Made by a program: the position numbers and the translations under genes. This document shows, one piece after another, positions 1 to 14,200 of a stretch of DNA of 64,000 nucleotides; positions within the stretch are counted from its first letter, which is position 1, and every line of letters starts with the position of its first letter. The notes beneath the pieces were generated by a model. The model was not told the DNA's origin. It saw nothing but the letters and a program-made list of their open reading frames with translations, and made no database searches. Source of the stretch: Antedon bifida (Eukaryota; Echinodermata; Crinoidea; Comatulida; Antedonidae). The stretch covers positions 2,423,001 through 2,487,000 of the forward strand of contig OY727095.1 in the NCBI GenBank assembly GCA_963402885.1, read 5' to 3'.

Positions 1-129
1 AATTATGCGCAAAAAAATAATTTAGAAAAGATGCAATTGATGGAGTGACTTAATCTCCTAGCAAATTACAACACTTTTTTTCAGTCACCATCCAAATTAT
101 GGCTATGTTTTGACCAGCACAATCACGAT

Positions 130-665
130 TGGCATTTTTCATTATAATCCTACCATATACCATAACATCACCATCATTGTCAACAATATCATCATTATCA
201 ATACCACCACTAACATCAATGACATCATTATCAATATCATCAATTATATTTCCATTAATAACATATAAACAAATAACATCATTATCATCAATGATATCAT
301 TAATAAAATATAAAACCAACATCAATGACATTATCATCAATGGCATCATTATCATCAATGACATCATTATCATCAATGACATATCATTAATGACATCATT
401 AATAACATAAAACCAACACTAATATCAATGACATCATTATCATCAATGACATCATTATCATCAATGATATCACCATTAATAACATATAAAACCAACACCA
501 ACGACATCATTATCATCAATGACATCATTATCATCAATGATATCACCATTAATAACATATAAAACCAACACCAATGACATCATATCATCAATGACATCAT
601 TATCATCAATGACATCATACACCAACGACATCATTGTTATCAATTATATCTATCACCATTAATAA
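130..665. repeat. Degenerate (ATC/AAT)-rich microsatellite
   Basis: Trinucleotide-based tandem array of catcattatcatcaatga units interrupted by ataaaaccaacaccaa blocks. Because the period is a multiple of three it leaves open frames on both strands. Those frames are low complexity and I do not call them genes. Confidence 0.9.
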
Positions 666-1914
666 TAATAGTATCAATAGCGCCATTGTCATACCCAATT
701 CGCTTTAGGCTACTAAATTCAAAATTTCTTTCTATCAAATACAAATTTTCATGTAAAAGATATACAGCAGTCTGGAAGACATTTTCTAGACTTGCACATC
801 AAAATAGCTGAGAATATACAACAAGTAAGAGAATGGCATTTTGCTCTCGCAAGCCAGGTAAAACCTTTAACTAGTTTCAGCTTTTCATTTTAAATTCCCC
901 GCTATTACTACTGACCATGAATGTATGTTGTGGTTTTTTCAAATGTATTTCATTGTAAATTAACTGATGAAAGAAATGGTTTACATGTATTAATGTCAAA
1001 TTAAAACTCTATATTATATTATACTGTAATAAAATATTTTATTTTTGATAATCCGTTTACTAATTTATAGAATTTAATCCCAAAAAAGTGATGAGGATTT
1101 GTGATATCCCCATTGCCTCTCATTTAAAACTAATCCATTTATATTTTTGGACAAAATATTATTTGTCTTAATTATTGTTCGCTAACAACCAGTAATCCCT
1201 GAATCTGTATTAATTTGTATGTGATATATTATTGATACTGGTTCAATAATCTGTATTAATCCGTAATAATCTGTAAGCCTAATTAATCCAACAGATTAAT
1301 ACAGTACTAATTACTACTAATTATATTGGTCTTTAATATTTATTCATTTTTCAAAAGAAATACTTAAAAACACTTAAATAATCTTAAAATTGATTTTAAA
1401 AAGCTATGACAAAATGTTTAGTATTTAATTAAAATTAATGTTTATTATATAAAGCAAAACAATTAATGAGATCTATTTCTTTCATCAGTTAAATTCCAAA
1501 TATCAAGTTTTATGATTTTAATTTTTTTTTTTACATAGAATAGTGGTGTAAGGGTTTATATTGCTAGATATGTAGATGGTAATAGATTATAGATCAAAAC
1601 ATAGAATCTAAAAATCATCTGAAACGTATGTAATTTAATAAAATCTGCATCAAAAGTGATCAAGATTATTGTAACACACAATTTATCGAAAAATGATCTA
1701 AAAATTACTTAATTCAAGAATATCTGCATAAAACATGTTTTGCATTTAGTGAAAAATGAATTATGACTTTGGAAAAATCTAAACATTAAACAAAAATGTC
1801 TATTTTATACATGAATTAATAAAAAAGAAAACCAGTTGAATTAATTTAAACCTTATTAACAAAATTATTAGGATTCAAATGATATGAATAATTTAGTGAA
1901 AAAGAAAAAAGATA

Positions 1915-1990
1915 CTTTTGATGGGACTTGAACCCATAATCTCCAGAATACTAGCATGGAATCGGACCTTTAGACCACTGTGATTACGAA
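1915..1990 (-). repeat. tRNA-like SINE head
   Basis: On the minus strand it has an A-box-like cagtggtctaaaggt and a B-box-like gggttcaagtccc about 35 nt apart, as in a tRNA or a tRNA-derived SINE promoter. No full cloverleaf could be assigned. Confidence 0.55.
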
Positions 1991-2030
1991 ACATATCCAA
2001 ACATATCTAACTTACACTTATTCCTTACAG

Positions 2031-2207
2031 GTTTACAAGTTGTACTCAAATCTATTTTATGTGCAATGGCCCCCTTGCTGCAAATTGCCCTCCTTATTTT
2101 CTTTGTCATCGTTATTTTTGCCATCACCGGAATGGAGTTTTTCCGTGGATCTTTCCATAAAACATGCTTTAAATTAAGTAATGTTACTGGAACAGAAACA
2201 AGAACAT
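2031..2207 (+). CDS. CaV2: CaV2 exon: IS5 and start of domain I turret
   Basis: After ttccttacag the exon reads [20 protein letters not shown] followed by a hydrophobic IS5 and [16 protein letters not shown], matching the S4-S5 linker, S5 and turret of CaV2 domain I. It enters with two codon bases and leaves with one (phase 1) at the donor gtaagt. The ATG at 2066 is internal, not a start. Confidence 0.93.
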
Positions 2208-5200
2208 GTAAGTATTGTTTATTAATCATTGCTAAATCAAAACTGGGTGTGTTAATAAACAAATAATGAATGATTTGTATGGATGGAATATTTTCATTCC
2301 TTGATTTATTTAAAGATGTATTGTACCCCAAAAAACATAAAAAATGAAGATTAATGAAATCAGACTTTGAATAGGTTATTTTGTAGTTTTAATAAAGTTA
2401 ATAACTTTAAAAAAAAAATTATGTTTTCACTTGTAAAATGACAAAATAAATGGTTAAATTCAACCAAAAACCCATTGGCTGGTAGCGGCCAATTTGACTA
2501 TTTTTTTGCTTTAAATTACAGTTTTTCCAGGTAAATAATTTTTTCAACTATTATATGACATTAAAATGGCATATTCAAAAGACTTATTTTTTTAAGAGGG
2601 ACAATACATCTTTAACAGATAAACTGGTCTATCTTTCGATATATGAAAATATTATATCCATTCCACTCATAAAATAAAATAAACAGTGCAAACTTTGCTT
2701 TGATATCTTAAGCTTTGTTCCCGCTGGGATGCAACAAAAGGACGCAAGCTAATTGACCAATCACAAGTGACAGTTCGAATAATCCATCGCTTTTTATTGG
2801 TCTTTGCGTTTTGTCTTAGTGGGAACCAAGCTCATCCGAGATCATTTCAAATTATTCTACTGCAGTAAATAATATATATGCAGTAAATTGTACTACAATA
2901 ATTTTTACATGATCCCTTTAATAATGTGATATTGTGAAAAATGAATGACATTATTCTTCATTTTATAGGGGTATTTGCGGAGGACGAACCCATGGTGTGT
3001 AGCTTTACCAATGGTAGTGGTCGGCATTGTTCAAATCAGTCGCAGTGTACCGAATATTGGAGCGGTCCTAAGTTTGGAATCGTTAATTTTGACAATATGT
3101 TATTTGCAATGTTAACAGTATTTCAGTGTATTACTATGGAAGGATGGACAGAAGTAATGTATGATGTAAGTGAAGTCGCATTTGTCCGGTATCACAGGCA
3201 AATTCTTTAATACTTTGTCACATGTGTCATATGTGAAACTGTATCAGCATCGCATAAGTCTACTTTAAGTAGTAATACCATAACATAACTATATTTTTTT
3301 ATTTTGTTTTGCAGTGTGCGAATGCTCATGGAAGCGCATTTGTGTGGTTGTATTTTATCCCCCTTATAATTTTAGGATCATTCTTCATGCTTAATTTAGT
3401 ACTTGGTGTACTGAGTGGGTAAGTTGTATAAACTAATATCGCGTTCACATGTTAGAGGTTGCTCATGATTGGTGTGTTGGCTTATGGCCATATTCTAGTT
3501 TGAACAGCCACTTAAGAGTGGTTTTTGTCATGGTTGATCTTAAAAAGCTGCTCATGAGCAGCTCTTGATCAAGCTTAATCTTGTTTGGGTGAGGAATAAG
3601 GAAATCTGAAACAAGCTTATCAGCTTAGCCGGGATAATGCACCAATTAGTCCATCATGCAATTTGCACTCATTAGCAATTGGTCATGAGCAGCTCTTGAT
3701 TAGCAAACATGTGAACATGACTTAAATAATTTAAATCATTAACAAAAAAAAACGTAACTTATAAAAATCCCCTCCAGAGCTTCCTTTCTAAGGAAATTTC
3801 TATTTCATTAAATTCTAACAGAGAATTCGCTAAAGAAAGAGAGCGTGTAGAAAATAGACGACTTTTTTTAAAAATGCGGCGCCAGCAGCAAACAGAACGA
3901 GAATTAGACGGTTACATAGATTGGATTCGCAAAGCCGAGGAGGTGTTACTTAACGACACATCAATAACAGACGAAGAACGGGCAGCAATAGAAGGTAAAA
4001 ATTAACATATAATAGAGTTTGAAAGTTTTCCATCACAATACTATGTGATACCGCTCCGTTGCTACAGAAACGATTTGAACCGACCAATGAGAATTGACCA
4101 ATAAATGTTACAGACATTATTTGCGATCTCTTTTGACAACGAAGGAGGTCACATGGTACTGTGATGCTACAAACTCTATTGCGAATGAAATAAAAACAAA
4201 TTATTGCATGAAAACCTAAAATTAAACAGTCTAATATTAATTTTTTAATTTTTCTGATGTGAAAAATAATATAAAATGATATTGAAATAACCGATTTGTT
4301 TTGTATTATTTACTGATAAGAATGAAATTTTATTTAAAATATTTATTTATTATTTTTATTGAATTGATGTTAAATATTGAACCCAAAGATGCTCCTTATA
4401 ATTACATATATCAAGTGACCCTAACTATAAATTTATAAAGGTCAAATGTCAACCTTATTATCCCTGGTTAGCCACCCAATTGTCCATAGCTTAATTACAA
4501 AAGTTTATTTTGCTTTTTTTGCAATTATTTGATTTAATAAAGTATATAAAATCCTTTAAATTGCAATCACTGACAGCACAGTATACCACCATGTTAATGG
4601 CTGCACTAATAATACTGTATATTATGTTTTGAATGTTAAAATATCATGCACATGAATGAAAAATAATTATATTAAATATTATTCACTTGATTTTGCCGTT
4701 GGTGTTCACTGAACTGTATATTGCATTTAAAATCCTTATTTTGTTTGAGCATCATTTAAAGGGTTTTTATTTTTTCACTCATTTGTGTTTTGTGTGATGC
4801 ATGCTTTTTCCATGAGTTTGCTTTCGTTCTATATAGCTCGTCGTCGGGCGGCTGCAATGCAACAAAAAGAACTTCAAACTAACGGGGATGCTGGAAACGG
4901 TGTTGCCGCCGTAGTGGGAGAAATAGACACTATCGAGGTTAAGAAAAACGGTAGGCCCTCTTGGAATAATATCTCCAATCGCTCCTTCCTGGTCGCTTGC
5001 CGGCTGTTTTTTTATTACTCTATTTCTTCTTATTGTCTCTGGTAGTGGGAGTTGTCTAATGTTCCTGGAAGTCTTGCTTCTTATGTCTGTCATACTTCTA
5101 GTTGAACTTTAGTGTGTAACTTGAATTTAAAGCTTGTTTGAGATTAAGTTTGAGAGACTACATCATCTAGCTTTTCATGGTATAAAATACTAAAAATACT

Positions 5201-8200
5201 CTTTTTACCATTATAAATAAATGTTATACTTGGAATGTTTAAGATGATGTATTTATCAAGCTTGATCTTCAATGAAAATAGCCATCTCTCTATCTTGTCG
5301 CTTGCTTCGATGAAACCTCTTGCAATCAAAACAAAAATAAAAATATATAACTAAAATTATCTTCAGTACTGATACATGGAAGAAGATAAATGATTGAAAC
5401 GTTTATTCATTTAGAAATTACATTGCGTAACTATTCATTGCATGTGCATAGGTGGTGAAGCACAACCATTAAAGTATTTCGCAAGTCTAGCGCCTTCATT
5501 TAGGTCAATGAAGCAGTTTCACATTTAGGCAGATTTAAAAGTCTTCTGCAGAAAAATTCTCTGAAACCGGGATAACTCTCCAAAATCCAGATTGTTCTCT
5601 TCTGTGCTTCATTTTTTTCTAGTACTAATTTATTAATTGAACAATAATTTATTAATAATTGATATTGCGCATATTCCATAAAATGTAATGATGCCACAAG
5701 ACATTAAAATTTAAAATAATACTGTATAAAAAGTATAAAATGACCCATATTAAAATTTAGCTTAAACTACATAACAATACAAAAATGGTTTTTTTTTTAA
5801 GATTTAAAACAATCAAAGCTCCTTTATCTTGTGTGTATGTATCTTCTAATTATATTCGATATGCAAATGAATCCTATAAAATTTTTATCGCATCTTATTC
5901 TTCATATATAATTGAACTTAAGGTGCAAGACTTGCGAAAACTGAGATTATTCTCGCTGTTTGAATAGTACGCAGTTATGCAGTTATTACAAGTTACCGTC
6001 CAATAGTTTCTCCTATGCTTTAGTTATTGTTCCTAGATTTAACCTAGAGAATATTTCAACGTGTGCCTATCTTTGACATGGTTTATGAATATTCATTACT
6101 TTTATATACATAAACATAAATAAACATAAATAAATAGAAAGAATACTATGGTTATATGCACATAGTAGATGTTGTTTTTAGTAGGCTTATTTAGCATTAG
6201 AATTTGTGACTGTTTGACGTTTGTGCAAGTTTTTTGTTTGTGAAAGTTTGTTTTGTTTTAATTGATTGATAATTTTAAATTAGTAGGATTTTGTAGGTTA
6301 GATTAAATTATTTAAAACAACAATGGTTGTTGGACTAAAAAGAAATTAATTCTCCACAATCATAACTGCAAGAAGTAGTGAATGACCTGACCTTTAATAT
6401 GAATATTCATGAACCTGTGTTCTTAGCAAACCCATTAGTTCATCTAGTGTGTGTAATCAATGTTCAAGATATTTCTTATGAGGTTTATTGAGACATATTG
6501 GTAGATTATAAAAGAGGAGAAAAGGTTATAATCTTGTATGGACATTTTGATAAAGTTATGTAATTCCTCTTCAAAATTATATATAATAAACCTTTTGACA
6601 ACAATTTTGATTTGGAAATACAGCTTAACATAGAGCTTGACATACTAGCCCGATGTAGAAAGTTAAAATCTGGCTGGACTAGCAAATCGAAAAAATTGAC
6701 TCCTTACAGTCTGTACATACTTAAACTGCACATGGAGAAACAAAATTAATATTAATGTTCCGTAAAATTAGTCCGGCCTAGCAAGATGGCATGTGGGCTA
6801 TTAGAATCAACTGCCAAGTAGCCCAATGGGCTAGTGCGTAATGGAAGCATCTTTGTTCATTGATTACCACAGCAGAATTAGCATAGCTTTATTCACTAAC
6901 TACAACTTTCTTATTTCAAATCTTGTGTAGCTTGTGCAAGATGTTTTGAGTCTTCTTCTGTTTGTCTATTTTCTACTATATTCTTAGGTTTCTGGCCAAG
7001 TCTGTACTGCTTCCTTCCAGTGGCTGATCTAAAGGGAGGTCATGCATGTTGTTACAGTGTCCTTAAAAAACGCCCTTGACTGGTACTTGGAGGTTTGCTG
7101 TACAACAGTTGTTACAGGGGCCTTAGAAAACACCTTTGGCTGCTATATACAAGAGTGGTGTCCTTGAGAAATATTGTACACACCCATGGCTGGTTTTGTG
7201 CGTGACATCCTGATAAATTTTTCTGATTACCCCTCCTTTGGGATACCTCTATTCAGGGGACAGCCTTTGAAACCAACTAGAAGCAATACACTACGTCCAA
7301 GTTACACATTAGTCTGTTCCCGATAAGGTCACCCATGGAGGTATATTACCTCCATCGGCCACCTTAATTGTAAATTAAATCAAGGGTGTCGACCAATCTT
7401 AATTTTTCAAAAGAAGGGGAAAAGAGGAAGTTGGATCCGCCACTGGTTTGTTAAATGTACAATAGGCTTCGTAATGATGAACTGCTTCTTTTTTGTCAGT
7501 TAAAAGTGTCTGCGAATTTGTACTTGGTACAAGAGACTGTACATATATATATTTGACCTTTGATATTTGACGATTTAATACATTTTTTTCTTAAATAGCA
7601 TGGATTTGTAGTATATTGTATTTATTCTCCTTTTAGGCATGCTTTTAACAGATTGTGTTGTCGTACAATTTTAACATCTAATAGATTCTAAAACCTTGTT
7701 TTAGTATGTGAACTATAGCAATGTTTAAATACTGTGTTACTACTGTAGATAGCATCATCCCAATTTGCATGCATACACACAGTGATTTACAATATGCCAA
7801 AAAACATAAATTATATGAAATATGATTTATTAATGATCAGACATAAATATGCTATTGAATAATTCCTCTTTAAGAAATGATAATCTTGTAAAAAACAATG
7901 TTTCATGATTTATTTATTGATTTATATTTAAAATTTATTGATATGATAATCGAATAATAATTATTTTGTGACATATATGGGTATAAACTTAAATAGCGTA
8001 TACAAAAATTCCATTTGCAGAACAAGAACATTTTGAAATTTTCAAATAAATAAGAAAATATGAAACCAGAGTGTAGTTGAAAAAAATAAACTGCATAATA
8101 ATTACAGTATGCTTAATAAAAATATAAAATATTTAATGTTAAACAAAATATTTATAATATTGTTAGTCAATTATTCTTGTGTTATAATTATATACACCTT

Positions 8201-11200
8201 TCAGCATCTTAATTAAAATAAACTGATAATTACCCATGATTCATCAGTACTTATTACCCATGATTTATTAGTATACATTATTCATCAGTACATATTACCC
8301 ATGATTCATCAGTATACATTATTCATCAGTACGTATTACCCATGATTCTTTACTTATTACCCATCATTCTTCTGTACTGATTACCCATTTTTCTTCTTTA
8401 CTGATTACCCATCATTCACCAGATATTACCCATGATTCATCAGCACTGACTAGTTTTCCAATTTGACAAAATGTAGAATTATTGTGACTCATTTTAGCGC
8501 TGATGCATAAATTCATTAATACCAAGCATAGAATAATTTTCTGCATTGAAATGTTCACAGTTCTCAAAAATCAAACTATTGAACCTTCATTATTTTATGA
8601 ATAACGATTTGTACAAAAAATGTACCAAATTTTAGATTTTTATTTCTAAGTACAGTATTTTGGAATAATCTATTTCTAATGAATAAGTCATTTTAGGCCC
8701 TTGTAATGTATGTACACTAAAATTAGAAATGGTATTGCAGCCTCATCTTAAAAAAAATAATGGTATAAATACTGTAATAAATTTAAATTTACAGTAAATA
8801 CTAACTATTATAGAAAATACTGTTTCTCCATCTACAATTAAATATGTCCAAATTCTTATATTAAAAACAAATGTTATTTATAGTTCATTTGATCCCACGG
8901 TTACCAATATAATTAAGAAGATGTTTGTGGGCAGAATTCCTAGAAAAGCGTTCCATGTTATTATAAATCCACTAATAAGTAAGTGCATAAAAAATGAATT
9001 AACACCGCCAAGTTCAATAGCTAATGATGCCGCAAAGCTGTATCCAGTATAAAACATCTGTGGGGGCGTATTTTTTTATATCAAATACATGATGTATAGC
9101 GATATGTAGAAAGAATATTACAAGGAATTTTAGGTTAGATTTGATTGATATTAGTATATATATATATAGAGCAGACATTTTACATTTTACAGCAGCTTAA
9201 TTCGAAATTTATTATTTTGTTATGACAACCAATTTATTACAAATTATTCTCATTTAAAAAGATTTAATACCATAGTAGAGTATGTAAATTTGTTTTATTT
9301 GTGAAAAGAATATTTAAATTTTAATAGAATGGATTTGTTTAGCTTTAATATTTATCGTTAATGAAACATTTTGTTTACCATGATATTGGCTATTTGTACG
9401 ACAGGAGTTATATTGTTAATCGTTTCATTGTCTGGGCAAATCTTGGGTTCAGCCCTTTTATTTTTCTTTCTTTGACTAAGTCTAAAAAGAATAGTTTAGT
9501 ACTGTAAATGATAGAATGACAGTGATTATCTGTGCCACTTATTCCTCTATGTCTCTTATTTTTCTGCGCCACTTAAGTGGCTTATATTTCTGTGCCGCTT
9601 ATATACCATTTATTCTTTACACCATGTGTTCTTCTACAACACTAATTATTCCGCTATGCCGCTTTTTCCTATCTGTTGCTTACTCTTTTATACCACCTAT
9701 TCTTCGCCGCTTATTCTTTTACACCACATATTCTTCGTCATTTATTCTTACGCCGCTTATTCTATACCACTTATTCTTCTACCATATATTTCTTTTTATT
9801 CATCTACAAGTACGGTACTCATATTTCTTGCGCCGCTTATACTTCCTGCACCGCTTACATTTCTTGCGCCGCTTATTTTTCTTGCGCCGCTTATTTTTCT
9901 TGCGCCGCTTATTTTTCTTGCGCCGCTTATTTATCTACACTGCTTATATATTCATCTCTTCAGTTTATTCTATCATTTACAGTTATTTTATGTGGATATA
10001 ATGTTATAGTTATGGTCTAGCACTTTTTCTAATATTTTATGTATATTAATCTTCCTTTTCTTAATAAGTCAATGTTTTAGCATTTAGAGGTGGGATATTA
10101 GTAATATTAAGAGAGGCTGGCCAATCTATCAAATACATTGTGCACAGAGAGTTAAGAGACAAAGATCACAAATATTTAAATTTGATTTAAACACATGTTT
10201 ATCATTTAATTTGCATAAACCAATTTACATTAATTTAATTCTGTTTTTCAATGACCATTTATTTTATCCCAACCTTAAAAATAAACTTTAATTTATGATA
10301 TTTCTAGCATGTTTCATATTTCAAATTGTATAATTTAAAAAAATTTAAATATTTAATTACATTGTTTTATATAGTGGTTGCTTATTAATAAATTAAAATG
10401 TAATAATCCGTATCTATTGTGGTAGTGATCTATGTACATTACTAATTAAATATTAATTGTTTACTCTTTTATTTATTACAATTAAATTAGTAATTTTACA
10501 ATATGCAAATTAATGATAAACAGTGTTTTTATTGTATCAATAAATCTAAAAATAGATTTATGTATTACTCTTTGATCTAAAAATAGATTTATGTATTACT
10601 CTTTGATCTAAAAATAGATTATGTATTACTCTTTGGTCTAGTATTAATGTTTGACCAATTATAAAATATATGTATTGGTTTTAATTTATTTATAAACAAG
10701 TACAAAAAAAAATAATGGTTGAACATTAATGCAGACTCTTTAATCTGTACACAAAAAGATAGTGATGGGGATCTTTTGACTGAACACAGAATTTGAAATG
10801 CATTCAAGCGTAACAAGCTTTTGCACATGCTCATAAAACTCACTGATTAAATTGCAGCCTTCTGTGATAACTTCTACTCTACATCCATGGAGCTATAAAA
10901 TTAGTTAGCTCCATGCTACAACCATGGACCTATAAATGGAGTAATGGTCACAATTCACTGATTCCGTGTGTAAAGTGGGCGGATCATTGCTACGCTTGAA
11001 TCCTTTCATTTGTTGCGGTCAAAAGCTCTCTTCTGTTCTTGAATGAAAGGCCAATCCTATTGGCTGGTCAATCAAATCAACATACATGGTACAAACGCAT
11101 GATTCTTAATGAAAATTTTCTTTTTCTTCCTTCTCTTTTTCCACTACCCTCTCCTGCTTGCTTACATCACGTTTTATTTGGCAATTATCCTCTTTGTTTT

Positions 11201-14200
11201 CTTTGATATTTGCATAACCACTTACTAACACAATTTCCCGTCTATTTAATTTGGACTTTTCTAACGACTGCCTATGCATGTGTTAACATACACCCTCACA
11301 CACACACCCGTCTCATTAATATGCCCTACCCTCCCTCCCCCAACCCCCCTTCCCTACCATTTTTATGTTATGCATATTAACCCAGAGCCACTAACAAATT
11401 CCAAAAATCACTCCAAAAAACCAGAAAGGCAGAAAAAGAAGCAATGTTCGGGTTTTCGCAAGAAGGAGTACCAATTTCGGATATTGATTCGTAAGATGGT
11501 GAAATCTCAGGGCTTCTACTGGCTCGTCATTGTGCTCGTATTTCTGAATACCGTATGTGTTGCTATTGAGCACTATCCGCAACCATCATGGCTCGGAACC
11601 TTCCTCTGTAAGTATTTTTTTATATTGTTTTAAGTTAAGAGTTTTATCAAATAATATACAAATATAGACCTTTGTACCATATACCATCAGATGTTATGGC
11701 GGTTTCGCAACCGTATAAATACAATAACAAATATGGATACATCACAAAAAAGGTATTGGTAAGCCAGTAAAACTCTATTTCGCATGGCAACGATAGAACC
11801 CCACCTTTAAGATACCCCTCCTTTGGGACACCATATTCAGACACCTTCCTGTGGAAAGAGCAAGAGGCATTGTAACATTAAGACCAACCTCTAATCAGGG
11901 CACATCTCTAAAAAACTAGGGTTTAGAAGGACCAGCCACAATCTTACCACCAATCTATTCAATTCTATTTTTTGCATTTTCTAACCTTAAAACTTTCTTT
12001 CGTTTTACAGTCTATGCGGAAATAACATTCCTATGCGTCTTCATCTTGGAGATGTCAATAAAAATGTATGGTTTAGGACCTCAGATATATTTCAAGTCAG
12101 CATTTAATAAGTTTGATTGCATGGTATGTTATTATACATTATAGTGTAATTTGCATATTTTTGTTAGCTCTGTACAAAACCTCTTTATAACATAATGTTT
12201 CATCATACATGCCGACATCTTAAGTTGTTATGTGAGGTGGTTTGTTATGAAGGATATTTAACTTCGAGAATGGATTCAGGATTGCAACTTTGAGAATGGA
12301 CATGGGTTGCAGCTACAAGTGAGGAGGAAAAAAAAGTTTTAAAAAATTACAAAATACCCACAGGAATATAGCACATTCGATTGAGCTTTTTTGGTTTGTT
12401 TTTCACAGGTCATTTTAGCGAGCTTGTTTGAGGTCATCTGGTCAATATTCAAAGATTCATCGTTTGGCCTCAGTGTCCTGCGAGCTCTTCGTTTGCTTAG
12501 AATTTTCAAAGTAACAAGGCGAGTATATTTAAAAAAAAATGAATCTAGGAAAAATAATTGTAACATAATCATTTCTAAAAATCATGATCGAGTACCAAAA
12601 GTCAAATCATCCGGACATGATGTTTACATTCTCAAACTCTAGCAAACAATAGGTATGTCTCACTGAAGTATGGAACGGAAAGTAAATAAAATGAACGTGC
12701 TGCTTTATTTTGTATTTTGTGATATGGAGAAATGTAATTCGACAAATACCAAACTGCACACGGTTAACTTTTAATTCTGAATATTTTTGTAGGTTAGAGG
12801 TCAGGTCTAACTTATGTACCGTAATAAACATTAACATCCTTGTTCACAGATACTGGAAGTCATTGCGCAATCTGCTAGTCTCCTTGTTCCATAGTTTACA
12901 ATCGATTTTAAGCTTGGTCTTTCTCCTTTTCCTGTTTCTTGTAATATTTGCGTTGCTCGGAATGCAACTATTTGGTGGATAGTAAGTAACGGACAACGAG
13001 GAATCATCTCTCCACCTACCATATCATGGACGACATCCCAGCTTCCATTCTTTCTTGTTTAGAACTGTAAAACAATTTTAACTTATCGTGGACAAATAAA
13101 ATTGAATTATCAATTTGACATACAGTATTGTTGCTGTATTTTATTAAGCTTGGTTCCCACTAGGGTGCAATGCAAGACCAATCGTGATGTGACTAATCAA
13201 ATTTACCTGCGTTGCACTTGCATCCTAGTGGGAACCAAGCTTTATGTTGATTTAAAGTTTTCTCGACTTCGCTACAATTAATGGAAATTTATCGAAAAAA
13301 CTAAATTATAATTGAATAGAGATACTGCTTAAAACAAATCGTATTTCAACTTGTTTGCCACAGTTTTGCAATTAATTTCTCACCTAAGATCATTTGACCA
13401 TAACAATACGATATGGTGTCTCGTTTCCAAATGGCAAAAGTTACTATTACAATGAAAATGTAAACAAACAAGAAACAAAGGAATCAACATCACCCTTTTA
13501 TCTGATCATTAAATATATATATTACATTGATTATTAATTTAAAATTTTTTTCATCTTTCTGTTTCATTATATTCTCCATTCATCGGATCCACCTATAGAT
13601 ATTGGTCCTCTCTAAGGAATTTAGTCATCTCCCTACTCAGTAGTTTACGATCCATTGCGAGTTTATTGTTCCTACTCTTCCTGTTCATTCTCATCTTTGC
13701 TATGCTGGGGATGCAGTTGTTTGGAGGAAGGTAATTACGTGTACAGTAGTGAAAAGTTACGGTTGCAGCAATTCTCGCCTATCGCAATCCATGCGCCCCC
13801 AATTCCAAACATTACTGAAGTTGAGTTATTGGAAATATTCGAAGTGCATTGTGGGAGATGTTAACATCCTGATTGTGGGAAATATTTTGAAACACATGCA
13901 TTGTGGGAAATGTCAATACGGAAATAATTATGTTGACACATGTATTGTGGGAGATTGGCTAACAAACGGAAGATGTTTTTCGTTGGTGCTGTAAATATAT
14001 GAAAATTGAATTATTCTATACGTTCTATATTAATTTTTGGGTATCAATACAGTATTACTACAAATTAACCATATATTATAGCAGATTTACTGTTAATCAA
14101 ACCATATATGGGCATTGGGGTGTATTATGTGGATTGCAAAATGCGAAAATTGTATTGCATGTTATACAGTGTACTGTGAATATATAAAATTTATATTATA

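Larger units (their letters stand above)
1..2030. other. Partial intron upstream of the IS5 exon
   Basis: No exon is recognisable. It contains a long imperfect ATCATTATCATCAATGAC-type microsatellite, plain AT-rich sequence, and a tRNA-like SINE just before the acceptor. Confidence 0.7.
2208..2968. other. Intron with two MITE-type elements
   Basis: Holds two terminal-inverted-repeat elements (2311-2614 and 2710-2832) and otherwise AT-rich sequence. No exon is seen. Confidence 0.75.
4951..11385. other. 6.4 kb intron with tandem repeats and a minus-strand reading frame
   Basis: No plus-strand exon is recognised. It holds a 21-bp-type repeat (8227-8447), a coding-like minus-strand frame (8878-9057), a GCGCCGCTTATT minisatellite region (9516-9960) and a 31-bp triplication (10544-10640). 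Around 7040-7340 are degraded repeat-like blocks (cctttgggatacctctattcagg) that recur near 11800 and 62210. Confidence 0.65.

Noticed and set aside
50..558. Long open frames on both strands across the ATC-rich array
   Set aside because: They follow from a trinucleotide-based repeat; peptides are low complexity and no gene signals flank them.
1915..1990. Functional tRNA gene
   Set aside because: B-box and A-box resemblance is clear but I could not build matching acceptor and anticodon stems; a SINE relic fits better. The same holds for the other tRNA-like sites.
9516..10020. Overlapping plus-strand frames up to 161 codons
   Set aside because: All three frames are open at once because the 18-bp repeat has a period divisible by three; composition is Phe/Tyr/Leu repeats only.
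12519..12642. Read-through of the IIS4 exon past 12518
   Set aside because: The continued frame (after VTR) loses all similarity to the S4-S5 linker, which instead resumes at 12850 and 13599.
13599..13994. Overlapping frames reading through the donor of exon B
   Set aside because: They are other-frame shadows or run-on; the conserved S5 sequence stops exactly at 13730 with a donor in the required phase.
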